A DNA stretch of 30,216 bases from Acidithiobacillus ferruginosus (GTDB lineage: Bacteria; Pseudomonadota; Gammaproteobacteria; Acidithiobacillales; Acidithiobacillaceae), in contig NZ_JABBDR010000266.1 in the NCBI RefSeq assembly GCF_018854495.1, positions 1 through 30,216 on the forward strand. The letters are read 5' to 3'. How positions within the stretch are numbered: the first letter of the stretch is position 1; every line of letters begins with the position of its first letter. The translations under genes and the position numbers were made by a program. The notes below the pieces were generated by a model. The model did no database searches. It was not told the DNA's origin and was given only the letters and a program-made list of their open reading frames with translations. Below are positions 15,876-23,211 of the stretch, piece after piece.

Positions 15876-16222
15876 CACAACAAGGCGTAGTTGGTCGGGG
15901 TGATCAGGTGCTCTGGTCCGAGGTGCGGATGGCGGCCAGTTTTCTCGACCGTTTGCAGGGTTTGCTGGGCAAGGCCGGGCTCTCTGATCAGCAAGGGTTG
16001 TTGTTGACGGCCTGTGGGAGTATACACACCGCGGGTATGCGGTTCCCCATCGATATCATTTTCCTGGATGCCGATCTGAAGGTGTTGGCGTGCCATTCGC
16101 GTGTTAGGCCATGGCAGCTCAAATCCTGCCGGGGCGCCCGCATGACGCTGGAGGTGGCGGCAGGCGGCATTGAACGTCATGGGGTGCTTTCGGGACAGCG
16201 TCTGACGTGGCGGGCTGCATAA
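15872..16222 (+). CDS. DUF192 family protein
   Basis: 116 residues starting at a TTG that overlaps the tadC stop (TTGA), with AGGAAGG six bases upstream. The body matches DUF192: FLDRLQGLLGKAGLSDQQGLLLTACGSIHTAGMRFPIDIIFLDADLKVL, ending ARMTLEVAAGGIERHGV. DUF192 proteins are small beta-folds of unknown biochemical role; a cysteine and an IHTxGM motif are conserved. No signal peptide is seen, so it is probably cytoplasmic. Coupling to tadC is notable, and DUF192 genes have been seen near Tad loci in other proteobacteria. The family call is firm; the function is unknown. Confidence 0.85.
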   Translation: MTQQGVVGRGDQVLWSEVRMAASFLDRLQGLLGKAGLSDQQGLLLTACGSIHTAGMRFPIDIIFLDADLKVLACHSRVRPWQLKSCRGARMTLEVAAGGIERHGVLSGQRLTWRAA

Positions 16223-16301
16223 TTACGGCCTTGACGGATTGGAATAGGGCAGAGGAATGCAACAGGATTCCGTCGTTTCACGGATCGGAGGGCTTTAATA
16301 C

Positions 16302-16390
16302 ATGAACGTTAGCTTGAGCCTGCGTGCCGATGCGTTCCCCACGGCCGAACGTCTTCTGTATGACGCCGGGCACCGCGCGGGCAGGATCTA
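16302..16390 (+). CDS. Possible short leader ORF before membrane protein
   Basis: An ATG at 16302 with GGAGG ten bases upstream opens a frame of about 29 codons (MNVSLSLRADAFPTAER... ending GRI) that stops at the TAG closing at 16390, five bases before the ATG of the membrane protein gene. The spacing would allow translational coupling. It could be a leader peptide, or a chance frame. No homology is recognised. Confidence 0.3.
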
Positions 16391-16395
16391 GCGCA

Positions 16396-16917
16396 ATGGC
16401 GAGGGATGGGCGTCGGCCGACCTGGGCCATATTCCTGCTCCTCGGCGTGGTGTTGACGGTGACTCTGCAACTCGCCTCGGGTTTGCTCCTGGCCTTGGGC
16501 TGGATCTGGCTTCTGCCCTTCCACATCATCGACGGCCAGGTGGCCGCGCTTTTCCTCGCCGGTGAATGGTCCTGGCTCCTTGGCTCTGGGGCGGGTCGGC
16601 GGAGTGCGGCGCGGATCTTTCTACTTTCCGCGGCGACACGGCGGCGGGTCGCTCGCCAGTGGAGCAATTTGGGGCGCAATTGGGGGCGCGACGGCGCTCC
16701 CTTGCGCGAGGGGCTGGACGCCGCCGTGGCGGGGATTTTTCTGCTCCTGGCGAGTGTCACCGTGATTCTGGGTATCCTGCTGTGGCGGGGAGCGGGAGAT
16801 CTCCTGCCCTGGCACCGCACCCTGGCCGCATTTCTGTTGTTGTTGTGGGTACTGCATCTGGCGTTCAGCATCATCGATCATTGGCCGCGTCGGCACCGCA
16901 AAGGCGTGTCTCCATGA
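16396..16917 (+). CDS. Small inner-membrane protein, possibly DUF4405/cytochrome b-like
   Basis: 173 residues from the ATG at 16396 (AGGA nine bases upstream); an in-frame ATG at 16324 is less likely because it adds a polar stretch with no signal. Membrane segments: about residues 9-33 (WAIFLLLGVVLTVTLQLASG...), 40-60, 113-135 (AAVAGIFLLLASVTVILGILLW) and 142-163. Histidines occur in PFHIIDG, LPWHRTLA, VLHLAF and IIDHWP, in places where b-type haem proteins carry ligands, so a DUF4405-type cytochrome is possible but not proven. The reading frame is chosen over two overlapping frames because it alone gives membrane helices. GC-rich, as the neighbouring genes. Confidence 0.65.
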   Translation: MARDGRRPTWAIFLLLGVVLTVTLQLASGLLLALGWIWLLPFHIIDGQVAALFLAGEWSWLLGSGAGRRSAARIFLLSAATRRRVARQWSNLGRNWGRDGAPLREGLDAAVAGIFLLLASVTVILGILLWRGAGDLLPWHRTLAAFLLLLWVLHLAFSIIDHWPRRHRKGVSP

Positions 16918-16962
16918 GCGCATTCCGGGCGGCCGGTTCGTAAGCTTCCGCGCGCTGTCGCC

Positions 16963-17409
16963 TTAGTCGGAACAGCGCATGCATTGCACGTCATAGCGCT
17001 TGATCCAGGCCTGAAGCGCCGCGACGGCATCCGGACCGGTATGGAGGCGCTCCAGGGCCGTGGCCGGATCATCGGGCCGCACCCGTGCGATCCAGGCATC
17101 GCCGTAGGGGTCGATGTTGATGAGATGGGGATTTTCCAGCAACGCGTCGTTGCGCGCTATCACCGCCCCGGCAAAAGGCACCGGCACGCCGCCGGCCCAT
17201 TTGCCGCTCTCCAGGGTGGCCACGTGTCGACCGGCCTCCAGGTGGGTGCCCACCTTTTTGATGCGGGCCTTTTGCAGGCGCCCCGACATCGTCTGGGCCG
17301 GATCGGTGACGCCGATGGTGAAGGTGCCATCCTCCTCGGGACGTGCCCAGACATAGTCCAGATCATAATGGAGGTCTTCCGGCAACTGGCAGCCTTGAAA
17401 CTCACTCAT
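16963..17409 (-). CDS. Lipoyl-carrier protein, GcvH/LbpA-like
   Basis: 148 residues from the ATG at 17409, behind GGGAGAAAGGGC; the start overlaps the end of the hemerythrin gene by eight bases. The fold pattern is that of glycine-cleavage H protein: YVWARPEEDGTFTIGVTDPAQ, LESGKWAG with Lys70 as the lipoylation site, VPFAGAVIARNDALLENPHLIN, DPYGDAWIARV. No gcvT or gcvP gene is nearby, and the sequence around residues 13-36 and 95-106 is closer to the LbpA lipoate-binding proteins of sulfur oxidisers than to canonical GcvH. LbpA carries intermediates of the sHdr sulfur-oxidation pathway. The C-terminus adds a CMRC motif (143-146), which is unusual. The lipoyl call is firm; the pathway is open. 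Confidence 0.85.
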   Translation of the reverse strand: MSEFQGCQLPEDLHYDLDYVWARPEEDGTFTIGVTDPAQTMSGRLQKARIKKVGTHLEAGRHVATLESGKWAGGVPVPFAGAVIARNDALLENPHLINIDPYGDAWIARVRPDDPATALERLHTGPDAVAALQAWIKRYDVQCMRCSD

Positions 17410-17863
17410 GCCCTTTCTCCCTTTGTCCATCCGCCATGCGCTGCGCTGCGGCGGCGCCGTGATCCGGCATGGCGTCCGCCAGGTGGGGATAGAGTTCCGC
17501 CTCCTCCCTGGCGTCATGCTGCCTGAGAATGGTCTGCACCGTGCTCAGGAAGTCGTTGAACTCCTCGGCATCCTGCGCCTCTATGGCCTCGGCCATCTCT
17601 TGAAAGAACACCCGCAGGTCCTGATGCCCTTTGCGCAGCAAGGCCGTCAGGGAATGCTCGCCGTCGCCCTCCAGCGCTTCGAATGCGGGAAACAGCATCG
17701 TTTCCTCCACGAACATATGTCCCTCCACGATGCCGCGACGAAACTGTTCCAAAAGCCCTGCAGCATCTTGCCATCGACTCTCCTGCACGGCTGTAGCGCA
17801 GGCTTCCAGAAGCGCGTCCAGCCGTTCATGGTCGTGTTGCATGATCTGATCTATGCTACTCAC
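17402..17863 (-). CDS. Hemerythrin-like HHE domain protein
   Basis: 153 residues from a GTG at 17863 with AAGGAGAG directly before it; the open frame extends to 18049, but the extra part has no ribosome-binding site and crosses the divergent gene. The four-helix hemerythrin pattern is complete: His12 (HDHERLD), His49 and Glu53 (EGHMFVEE), His80 (KGHQDL), His116 and Glu120/121 (QHDAREEAELYPHL), ligands for a di-iron centre. Such proteins sense or handle O2, NO or iron. It is translated with the lipoyl-carrier gene after it, and divergent from a thioredoxin-like gene. Confidence 0.9.
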   Translation of the reverse strand: MSSIDQIMQHDHERLDALLEACATAVQESRWQDAAGLLEQFRRGIVEGHMFVEETMLFPAFEALEGDGEHSLTALLRKGHQDLRVFFQEMAEAIEAQDAEEFNDFLSTVQTILRQHDAREEAELYPHLADAMPDHGAAAAQRMADGQREKGHE

Positions 17864-17973
17864 GGTGCTCTCCTTTTTGAGTGCGGAACGGGTAAAACGG
17901 TTACCAAGGCTGAACGGGGGGCTTTTCACACTGCTCCTACAATCATAGCCCAATGTCGCCAGAGAGGTCGGAA

Positions 17974-18216
17974 ATGAAAGTGCAACTGTTGGTGTCGAAA
18001 TGGTGCCCCACCTGCCCACAGGCAGAAAAAATCTGGGCAGAAGCCGCACAAAAATTACCCATGGACCTGCAGATTCTGGACGTCGCTGAGCGGGATGGTC
18101 GCGAGGTCGTCAGCCGACTGCGCATCAAAACCGTCCCTGCGGTGGTGGTGGATGGCACCTTGAAAGCGGTAGGCGTCCAGCCGTTAGGTGACGTTTTGAA
18201 ATTGCTCGGCGCCTGA
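17974..18216 (+). CDS. Small thioredoxin-fold protein (CPTC)
   Basis: 80 residues from the ATG at 17974, which has GAGG six bases upstream; an in-frame start at 17953 would add seven residues. The pattern is a mini-thioredoxin or glutaredoxin-like fold: VQLLVSKWCPTCPQAEKIWAEAA with the active site CPTC at 11-14, DLQILDVAERDG, and the cis-Pro loop TVPAVVVDG. It has no signal peptide, so it acts in the cytoplasm as a thiol-disulfide carrier. It resembles the archaeal-type small thioredoxins that also occur in sulfur oxidisers. It faces the hemerythrin gene across about 110 bases. Confidence 0.85.
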   Translation: MKVQLLVSKWCPTCPQAEKIWAEAAQKLPMDLQILDVAERDGREVVSRLRIKTVPAVVVDGTLKAVGVQPLGDVLKLLGA

Positions 18217-18277
18217 CGCCTGCCGTGCTGGGCAGTGGGGGCACCGAGGGTGCGACATCGTTCCATGAAGGGCGCTA

Positions 18278-18307
18278 TTGCAATGAATCAACGAAAGTAC
18301 GTATATT
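18278..18307 (+). promoter_or_regulatory. Candidate promoter of the Cys-rich orphan gene
   Basis: TTGCAA (18278-18283) and TATATT (18302-18307) are separated by 18 bases, in a 199-base gap that is otherwise gene-free. The leader to the ATG at 18416 would be about 100 bases and holds a second GGAGG (near 18331) not followed by a start codon at usable distance. Confidence 0.45.
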
Positions 18308-18415
18308 GCACAAGTATTATTTAACCTCAAGGAGGAAGCAGGGTAAACCCGGCATTGGATCGGGATACCTTGGCCCTGAATACGCTATTTCTTTCACCGA
18401 ATAAGGAGCATTACC

Positions 18416-18697
18416 ATGTCCTGCTGTGATCGCACCATCAAAGATGTCAGCACCGTGCAAAAAACGGCTGAGGGTGTAGCCGTACATGTCGACCACTCGG
18501 TAGAGGCCAAAAAGGTCTTTGCCATCGTGGAAAACTGCCAGACCGGTCAATGTGACTGCATGAGCGCTGAAACCAAAGCCAAGGTGACGGGTATGGAGGT
18601 GGTTCAGGGAGAGAACGGCACCCAAATCCATATTGCGGGAGACCTGAGTCCGGAAGAAATCACTGCAGCCATGGCACGTTCCACGAAAACGCTCTGA
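18416..18697 (+). CDS. Small Cys-rich protein of unknown function
   Basis: 93 residues; AAGGAG precedes the ATG. No family is recognised. Visible features: a Cys-Cys pair at 3-4, and a cluster C41-x4-C46-x-C48 in ENCQTGQCDCM; histidines at 24, 27 and 72 could also bind metal. The C-terminal LSPEEITAAMARSTKTL is a short helix. It has its own upstream promoter candidate and a strong terminator, so it is a single-gene unit. The Cys layout and the nearby thioredoxin and hemerythrin genes point to a metal or thiol role; this is inference. Confidence 0.75.
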   Translation: MSCCDRTIKDVSTVQKTAEGVAVHVDHSVEAKKVFAIVENCQTGQCDCMSAETKAKVTGMEVVQGENGTQIHIAGDLSPEEITAAMARSTKTL

Positions 18698-18716
18698 GGA
18701 ACGGTGACCTAAGGGC

Positions 18717-18753
18717 GGGGCTGGGGACGCTGTCGTCCCGGCCCCATTCTTTT
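18717..18753 (+). terminator. Intrinsic terminator after Cys-rich gene
   Basis: GGGGC-TG-GGGACG pairs with CGTCCC-G-GCCCC around a short loop (one small internal mismatch), followed by ATTCTTTT. It begins 19 bases after the stop codon. A plausible Rho-independent terminator at a convergent gene junction; the hairpin may also stall the opposite transcript, although no U-run follows on the minus strand. Confidence 0.75.
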
Positions 18754-18844
18754 CACGATGCGTCCGCTTCGTGATGGTCGGCGGGATGCGTGTGCAATCG
18801 GCGATGCGCCATGGCGGGCGTTTGGCCCCGGTTCTAGAACGGGC

Positions 18845-19165
18845 TCAGATCTTCTTCTGACCAAAACCCAGACGCTCCCGTCTGCGTACGACATGATCGG
18901 CCAGCCAGGCTCCGGCGAGATAGCACAGAGACCGGGAGAGTTGCGAAAACCACGGAGACGGAATCCACCTGTTCGATGCTTCCGCCAGACTCCTCACCAG
19001 GTAGGGATGCAGCACACCGCTGACGCCGATCCCCAGCAGCAAGGCGGTCAGTAGTGCAACTGCCCAGGCGCAGCAGCGTTTTTGCAGGAAGGCGTAAGCC
19101 AGACGAAAAATTACCGCGCCGAGCAGTGCGCTGAACAAACACTCGATAAACAGGATACGCAGCAT
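18845..19165 (-). CDS. Small membrane protein downstream of ABC permeases
   Basis: 106 residues from the ATG at 19165, which has AAGGAA six bases upstream; in-frame ATGs at 19198 and 19243 lie upstream, the latter inside the permease gene. The protein has a hydrophobic N-terminus (LRILFIECLFSALLGAVIFRLAYAFL), a second helix (WAVALLTALLLGIGVSGVL) and a possible third (LSRSLCYLAGAWLADHVV), then a basic tail RRRERLGFGQKK. No family is recognised. It lies 40 bases after the second ABC-2 permease and is probably the last gene of that operon. Confidence 0.7.
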   Translation of the reverse strand: MLRILFIECLFSALLGAVIFRLAYAFLQKRCCAWAVALLTALLLGIGVSGVLHPYLVRSLAEASNRWIPSPWFSQLSRSLCYLAGAWLADHVVRRRERLGFGQKKI

Positions 19166-19205
19166 TTTCAATTCCTTGGGGAAGCGTATGGAGAGCATGG
19201 GCGCA

Positions 19206-20315
19206 TCATTGCATCCGGTGCCGGAAGAGCCAGGCGGCAGCACTCATGGAGAAAATCGCGATGAGCGCCAGGGGCCAGTATTGCGACCAGAGCATGGGTA
19301 TATTGTCCCCCTCCAGAAACACTCCACGCACGATCACCAGAAAATAGCGCATGGGGTTGATATAGGTCAGATCCTGTACCAGTTCCGGCATATTGGCGAT
19401 AGGGGTGGCGAATCCCGAGAGGATAATGGCGGGCACCAGAAAGAGGAACACGCCCAGCAGTCCTTGCTGCTGAGTCACTGCCAGTGAGGAGATCATCAGG
19501 CCGATGCCTACCGCCGCCAGCAGGAACAGGGCCATACCCACCAGTAGCGCGAGTATGCTGCCCACAAAAGGCACCTGAAACCAGAACACCGCCACCAGAG
19601 CGATGAGCAATCCCTCCAAGCCGCCGATGATGAAACCCGGCAGGGCTTTGCCCACCAGTATCTCCACCGGACCCATGGGGGTCACCAGGAGCTGATCAAA
19701 GGTGCCTTGCTCCCGTTCGCGCGCCACCGACAGGCCAGTCACCAGGAGGGTTACCACCAGCATGAGCAGGGCCACGATGCCCGGCACAATAAACCAGCGG
19801 GACAGCAGATTGGGATTGAACCAGGAACGGACCACCAGTTGCGCCGGCGGCCGACCCCAATGATGGTCCGCGGCCCAACGGGTATCAAAGGACAGCAGCA
19901 CCGTATTGACGTAATTCAGGGCCAAAGTGGCCGTGTTGGAGTTGCGGCCATTGATGATCACCTGCACGGGAGCCGGTCGATGCAGCAGCAGGTCGCGAGT
20001 GAAGTGGGGGCCGATCTGCAATACGAGCAAGGCCTTTTCATTATCGATGAGCGGGGCTATCTGCCCCTCGTTTGCAATGGTCTCCACCTGTTGAAAAGCC
20101 GGAGAGCCTTGAAAATCCCCCAGCAGTTCCCGGGAGGCAAACCCGGTGTCCTGGTTGTAGACGGCATAGGGGATGTGGCTCAGGTCAAAAGTGGCGGCAT
20201 AGCCGAAGACCAGTAACTGGATGAGGGGTGGACCGATGAGCACGAAACGGCTTTTCTTGTCCCGCAAGAGCGCGAGGAATTCCTTGATGACCAATGCCCA
20301 GATCCGTGCCGGCAT
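19206..20315 (-). CDS. ABC-2 type permease (YbhR/YhhJ-like)
   Basis: 369 residues. One N-terminal membrane helix (about 22-40, SRFVLIGPPLIQLLVFGYA), a large periplasmic domain (about 45-175), and five C-terminal helices starting at VPGIVALLMLVVTLLVTGLSVAREREQGTFDQLLVTP. The EREQGTFDQLL motif is the ABC-2 coupling helix. The ATG overlaps the stop of the preceding permease by one base (TGATG). With its partner it forms the membrane part of a drug or toxic-compound exporter; the substrate is unknown. Confidence 0.92.
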   Translation of the reverse strand: MPARIWALVIKEFLALLRDKKSRFVLIGPPLIQLLVFGYAATFDLSHIPYAVYNQDTGFASRELLGDFQGSPAFQQVETIANEGQIAPLIDNEKALLVLQIGPHFTRDLLLHRPAPVQVIINGRNSNTATLALNYVNTVLLSFDTRWAADHHWGRPPAQLVVRSWFNPNLLSRWFIVPGIVALLMLVVTLLVTGLSVAREREQGTFDQLLVTPMGPVEILVGKALPGFIIGGLEGLLIALVAVFWFQVPFVGSILALLVGMALFLLAAVGIGLMISSLAVTQQQGLLGVFLFLVPAIILSGFATPIANMPELVQDLTYINPMRYFLVIVRGVFLEGDNIPMLWSQYWPLALIAIFSMSAAAWLFRHRMQ

Positions 20316-21430
20316 CAGTCCAGCCTCTTATGTGAACGACGCAAGGTGACGCCGAGGAAAAACGCCGCCATCAGCAGCAGTGCCAGACTATTCCAGAGAA
20401 TGATGGGCCAGACATCCCCGGCGAGGAAGATGGTCTGCAGGATACTCACGAAATAGCGGGCGGCGACGATATGGGTGATGATGCGGATGGCCGCCGGCAT
20501 CGACTGGATATCGAAGATGAAGCCGGAAAGAATGAAGGCGGGCAGAAAGGTGACGATGATGGCGATCTGCCCGGCCACAAACTGATTACGGGCGACACTG
20601 GAAATCAGCAACCCCATGCCCAGCGCCGTCAGCAGAAAGAGCGCCGAGCAGGCGAGCAGCACCCAGAAACTACCGACCAGGGGGACGGCGAAAAGCCAGA
20701 CGGCCAGTGCCACGGAGAGCAGCATACCGCCCATGCCCATGATAAAATACGGAATCAGTTTGCCCAGCAGAATCTCGCTCATGGTGACCGGAGTGGCCAT
20801 GAGGGCCTCCATGGTGCCGCGCTCCCACTCACGGGCCACCACCAAGGCGGTCAGCAAGGCGCCAATGAGGGTCATGATCACCGCGATCAGACCCGGCACC
20901 AGATAGTCCCGGCTGCGCAGGGCGGGATTGAACCAGATGCGGTCTTCGCCGTTCACCGGGATGATCAGCGGGGCTCCGACATTGAACGCGCGCTGTTGCA
21001 GCCAGTTCTGCCAGATGCCCTGCATATAGCCCTCCAGAATGCGCGCATTGTTGGCATCTACCCCATTGATCAGAACGCCGATGGAGGCGGTATTTCCCTG
21101 TAGTATCTGGCGGCTGAAGTCCGCGCGCAGCCAGAGGATGCCATCGGCCTTGCGTGCCATCAGTGCCTGCCGGGCACTGTGCATGCTGGTGTATATCTGT
21201 GGCTCGAAATAGAGGGACTGTTGCAAGCCGCCCACGAAGGCACTGGTTTCCGCCGTCGGTTGATCCACTACGACGGCGACCGGCACGTGCTTGGCATCCA
21301 GAGACACACCGTAGCCAAACAGAAACAGCAAAAATACCGGCATGAAAAAGGCGATGGCGATGGCAGAAGGGTCGCGCAGGATCTGGATGAATTCCTTGCG
21401 GATCAGTCCGCGCAGGCGTTGCAGATTCAT
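20315..21430 (-). CDS. ABC-2 type permease (YbhS/YhhJ-like)
   Basis: 371 residues; GGAGGGC before the ATG, which overlaps the stop of the ATPase gene (ATGA). Architecture equals that of its partner: one N-terminal helix (AIAIAFFMPVFLLFLFGYGVSL), a periplasmic domain to about residue 175, then five helices with the coupling motif VVAREWERGTMEALMATPVTMSEILLGK. The two permeases are similar and probably arose by duplication; together they should form the heterodimeric channel driven by the double-NBD ATPase. Confidence 0.93.
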   Translation of the reverse strand: MNLQRLRGLIRKEFIQILRDPSAIAIAFFMPVFLLFLFGYGVSLDAKHVPVAVVVDQPTAETSAFVGGLQQSLYFEPQIYTSMHSARQALMARKADGILWLRADFSRQILQGNTASIGVLINGVDANNARILEGYMQGIWQNWLQQRAFNVGAPLIIPVNGEDRIWFNPALRSRDYLVPGLIAVIMTLIGALLTALVVAREWERGTMEALMATPVTMSEILLGKLIPYFIMGMGGMLLSVALAVWLFAVPLVGSFWVLLACSALFLLTALGMGLLISSVARNQFVAGQIAIIVTFLPAFILSGFIFDIQSMPAAIRIITHIVAARYFVSILQTIFLAGDVWPIILWNSLALLLMAAFFLGVTLRRSHKRLD

Positions 21431-23208
21431 GATGCCCTCCGGATCTGGCTTTCGTGGGCCTGGATCAGGAGAATGAAGGCGTCTTCCATGCTGGGGTCGG
21501 GATGCTCCGCATCTTTGGCCTGGGCACGCACCTGCTCGGGGCTGCCCTGGGCGAGAACTTCGCCGAGGGACATGAGCACCAGATTGTCGCAGTATTCGGC
21601 CTCATCCATAAAATGGGTGGTGATCATTACGGTGACACCCGACTCTGCAAGGGCATTGACCCGCTGCCAGAATTCCCGGCGCGCCAGAGGATCGACACCG
21701 GAGGTGGGTTCGTCGAGGAAGAGGATGGGCGGTTCGTGCAGCAGCGCGCAGGCCAGGGCGAGGCGCTGCTTGATGCCCAAAGGTAGATCGTCGGCATTTA
21801 CGTCGCGGTAGTCGCGCAACTGAAATTCCTGACGCGCCCAGTTCAGACGATCCTGCCGCCGGGTGCCGCGCAAGCCATAAGCCGCCGAGAAAAAGGCGAG
21901 ATTCTGGTCGCAACTGAGGTTGCCGTAGAGCGAAAACTTCTGAGAGACGTAACCAATGCGTGCCCGCGCCCGGCCGCTGGCGTGGCGCATGTCGACCCCG
22001 GCGACGCGCAAGGTGCCGGAGGACGCAGGTAACAGGCCACAGAGCATGCGGAAAGTCGTGGTCTTGCCAGCGCCATTGGCGCCCAGCAGGCCAAAAATCT
22101 GCCCTTTCTGTACACGGAAGGTGTTGCCTTTGACGGCCTCGAAGTGACCGAAGAATTTGCAGAGATCGCGTACTTCGATGACGGTTTGCGCTGCCGATTC
22201 CGGGTCCGGTTGCGCGCTGGCCGACGCCTGGGGCGCGGCGGATGTCGCAGGTGCAGGGGTGGTTGTCGCCGCGGTGGCTGCTGCAGCGGTCACCGGCGAG
22301 CCCAGCAAATCCACAAACGCATCTTCAAAGGCCGGATCGACGGGTTGCCATTGTTCGCCCTCTGTAGCAGCGGGCTGCGCGGTGGTCCGGCAGAGCACCC
22401 GCACTCCCTCCGCCAGAATGCGGGCATCCTGAACACCCGGACGGGCTTGTAACGCCTCGCGCAGATGCCGCTTGCTGGTGGCACTGTTGGTCACCAGAAA
22501 GCAGCGTCCCTGCAAGGGCGCGCTGAAGGCCTTGGGGGTGTCTTTCTTGAGCAGTTTGCCCTGATGGAGCAGGATGATTTCGTCGCAGCGCTCCGCCTCG
22601 TCAAAATAGGCCGTACTCATGAGGATCGTCACGCCCTTGTCCCGCAGTCCCTGAACAATGTCCCAGAGCTCGCGGCGCGCGATGGGGTCGACACCAACGG
22701 TAGGTTCGTCGAGCAGCAGCAATTGCGGAGCGCGTAACAGGGCACAGGCGAGGCCGAGCTTCTGCTTCATGCCGCCGGAAAGGGCACCGGAACGCCGCGC
22801 ACCAAAGGGACCCAGGGCCGTCAGCTTGAGCAGGTCCTGCTGGCGGGCGCGGGCATCCTCCCGGCCGAGTCCCTGCAGGTCGGCATAGAGGTCCAGATTC
22901 TCTTGTACCGTGAGGTCTTCGTAAAGGCCGAAGCGCTGGGGCATGTAGCCGATTTCGCGCTGAATGGTATTAGCCTGGCTGCGAGTGTCTGCGCCCAGGA
23001 CCGTCACTGTTCCGGTATCCGGCCGGAGCAGGCCCGTCGCCAAACGCATCAACGTCGTTTTACCGGCCCCATCGGGACCCAGCAGGCCGGTGACGGTGCC
23101 TGCCTGCAGCGCAATTTCCAGGCGGTCCAGCGCCTGCACCCGGGCCCGGCCGCGGGCGAAGCTCTTGCTGACCTCGGTAAAACGCAGTGGGGTATCAGCC
23201 TCAGCCAC
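21427..23208 (-). CDS. Double-NBD ABC transporter ATPase (YbhF-like)
   Basis: 593 residues starting at GTG, three bases after the HlyD-family stop. Two ABC ATPase domains in one chain. NBD1: Walker A GPDGAGKTT (44-52), signature LSGGMKQ (143-149), Walker B LLLLDEPTVGVD (163-174). NBD2 (about 340-580): Walker A GANGAGKTT, signature LPLGIKQRLALA and Walker B ILFLDEPTSGVD. The second signature has LPLG where LSGG is usual, as is common in the YbhF/RbbA group. A linker of about 40 residues rich in Ala, Thr and Pro joins the two halves. It powers export through the two permeases encoded next. Confidence 0.94.
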   Translation of the reverse strand: MAEADTPLRFTEVSKSFARGRARVQALDRLEIALQAGTVTGLLGPDGAGKTTLMRLATGLLRPDTGTVTVLGADTRSQANTIQREIGYMPQRFGLYEDLTVQENLDLYADLQGLGREDARARQQDLLKLTALGPFGARRSGALSGGMKQKLGLACALLRAPQLLLLDEPTVGVDPIARRELWDIVQGLRDKGVTILMSTAYFDEAERCDEIILLHQGKLLKKDTPKAFSAPLQGRCFLVTNSATSKRHLREALQARPGVQDARILAEGVRVLCRTTAQPAATEGEQWQPVDPAFEDAFVDLLGSPVTAAAATAATTTPAPATSAAPQASASAQPDPESAAQTVIEVRDLCKFFGHFEAVKGNTFRVQKGQIFGLLGANGAGKTTTFRMLCGLLPASSGTLRVAGVDMRHASGRARARIGYVSQKFSLYGNLSCDQNLAFFSAAYGLRGTRRQDRLNWARQEFQLRDYRDVNADDLPLGIKQRLALACALLHEPPILFLDEPTSGVDPLARREFWQRVNALAESGVTVMITTHFMDEAEYCDNLVLMSLGEVLAQGSPEQVRAQAKDAEHPDPSMEDAFILLIQAHESQIRRAS

Positions 23209-23211
23209 GGC

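Noticed and set aside
16254..16271. Inverted repeat GGAAT-N8-ATTCC after the DUF192 gene
   Set aside because: Only five pairs and no U-run; too weak to call a terminator.
16278..16874. Minus-strand frame of 198 codons and a plus-strand frame at 16566-16943
   Set aside because: Both are Arg/Pro-rich shadows of the membrane-protein gene; only the frame starting at 16396 encodes hydrophobic helices.
17889..17906. Short inverted repeat GGTAA-N5-TTACC between hemerythrin and thioredoxin-like genes
   Set aside because: Five pairs only, and it matches no regulator site that I can name with confidence.
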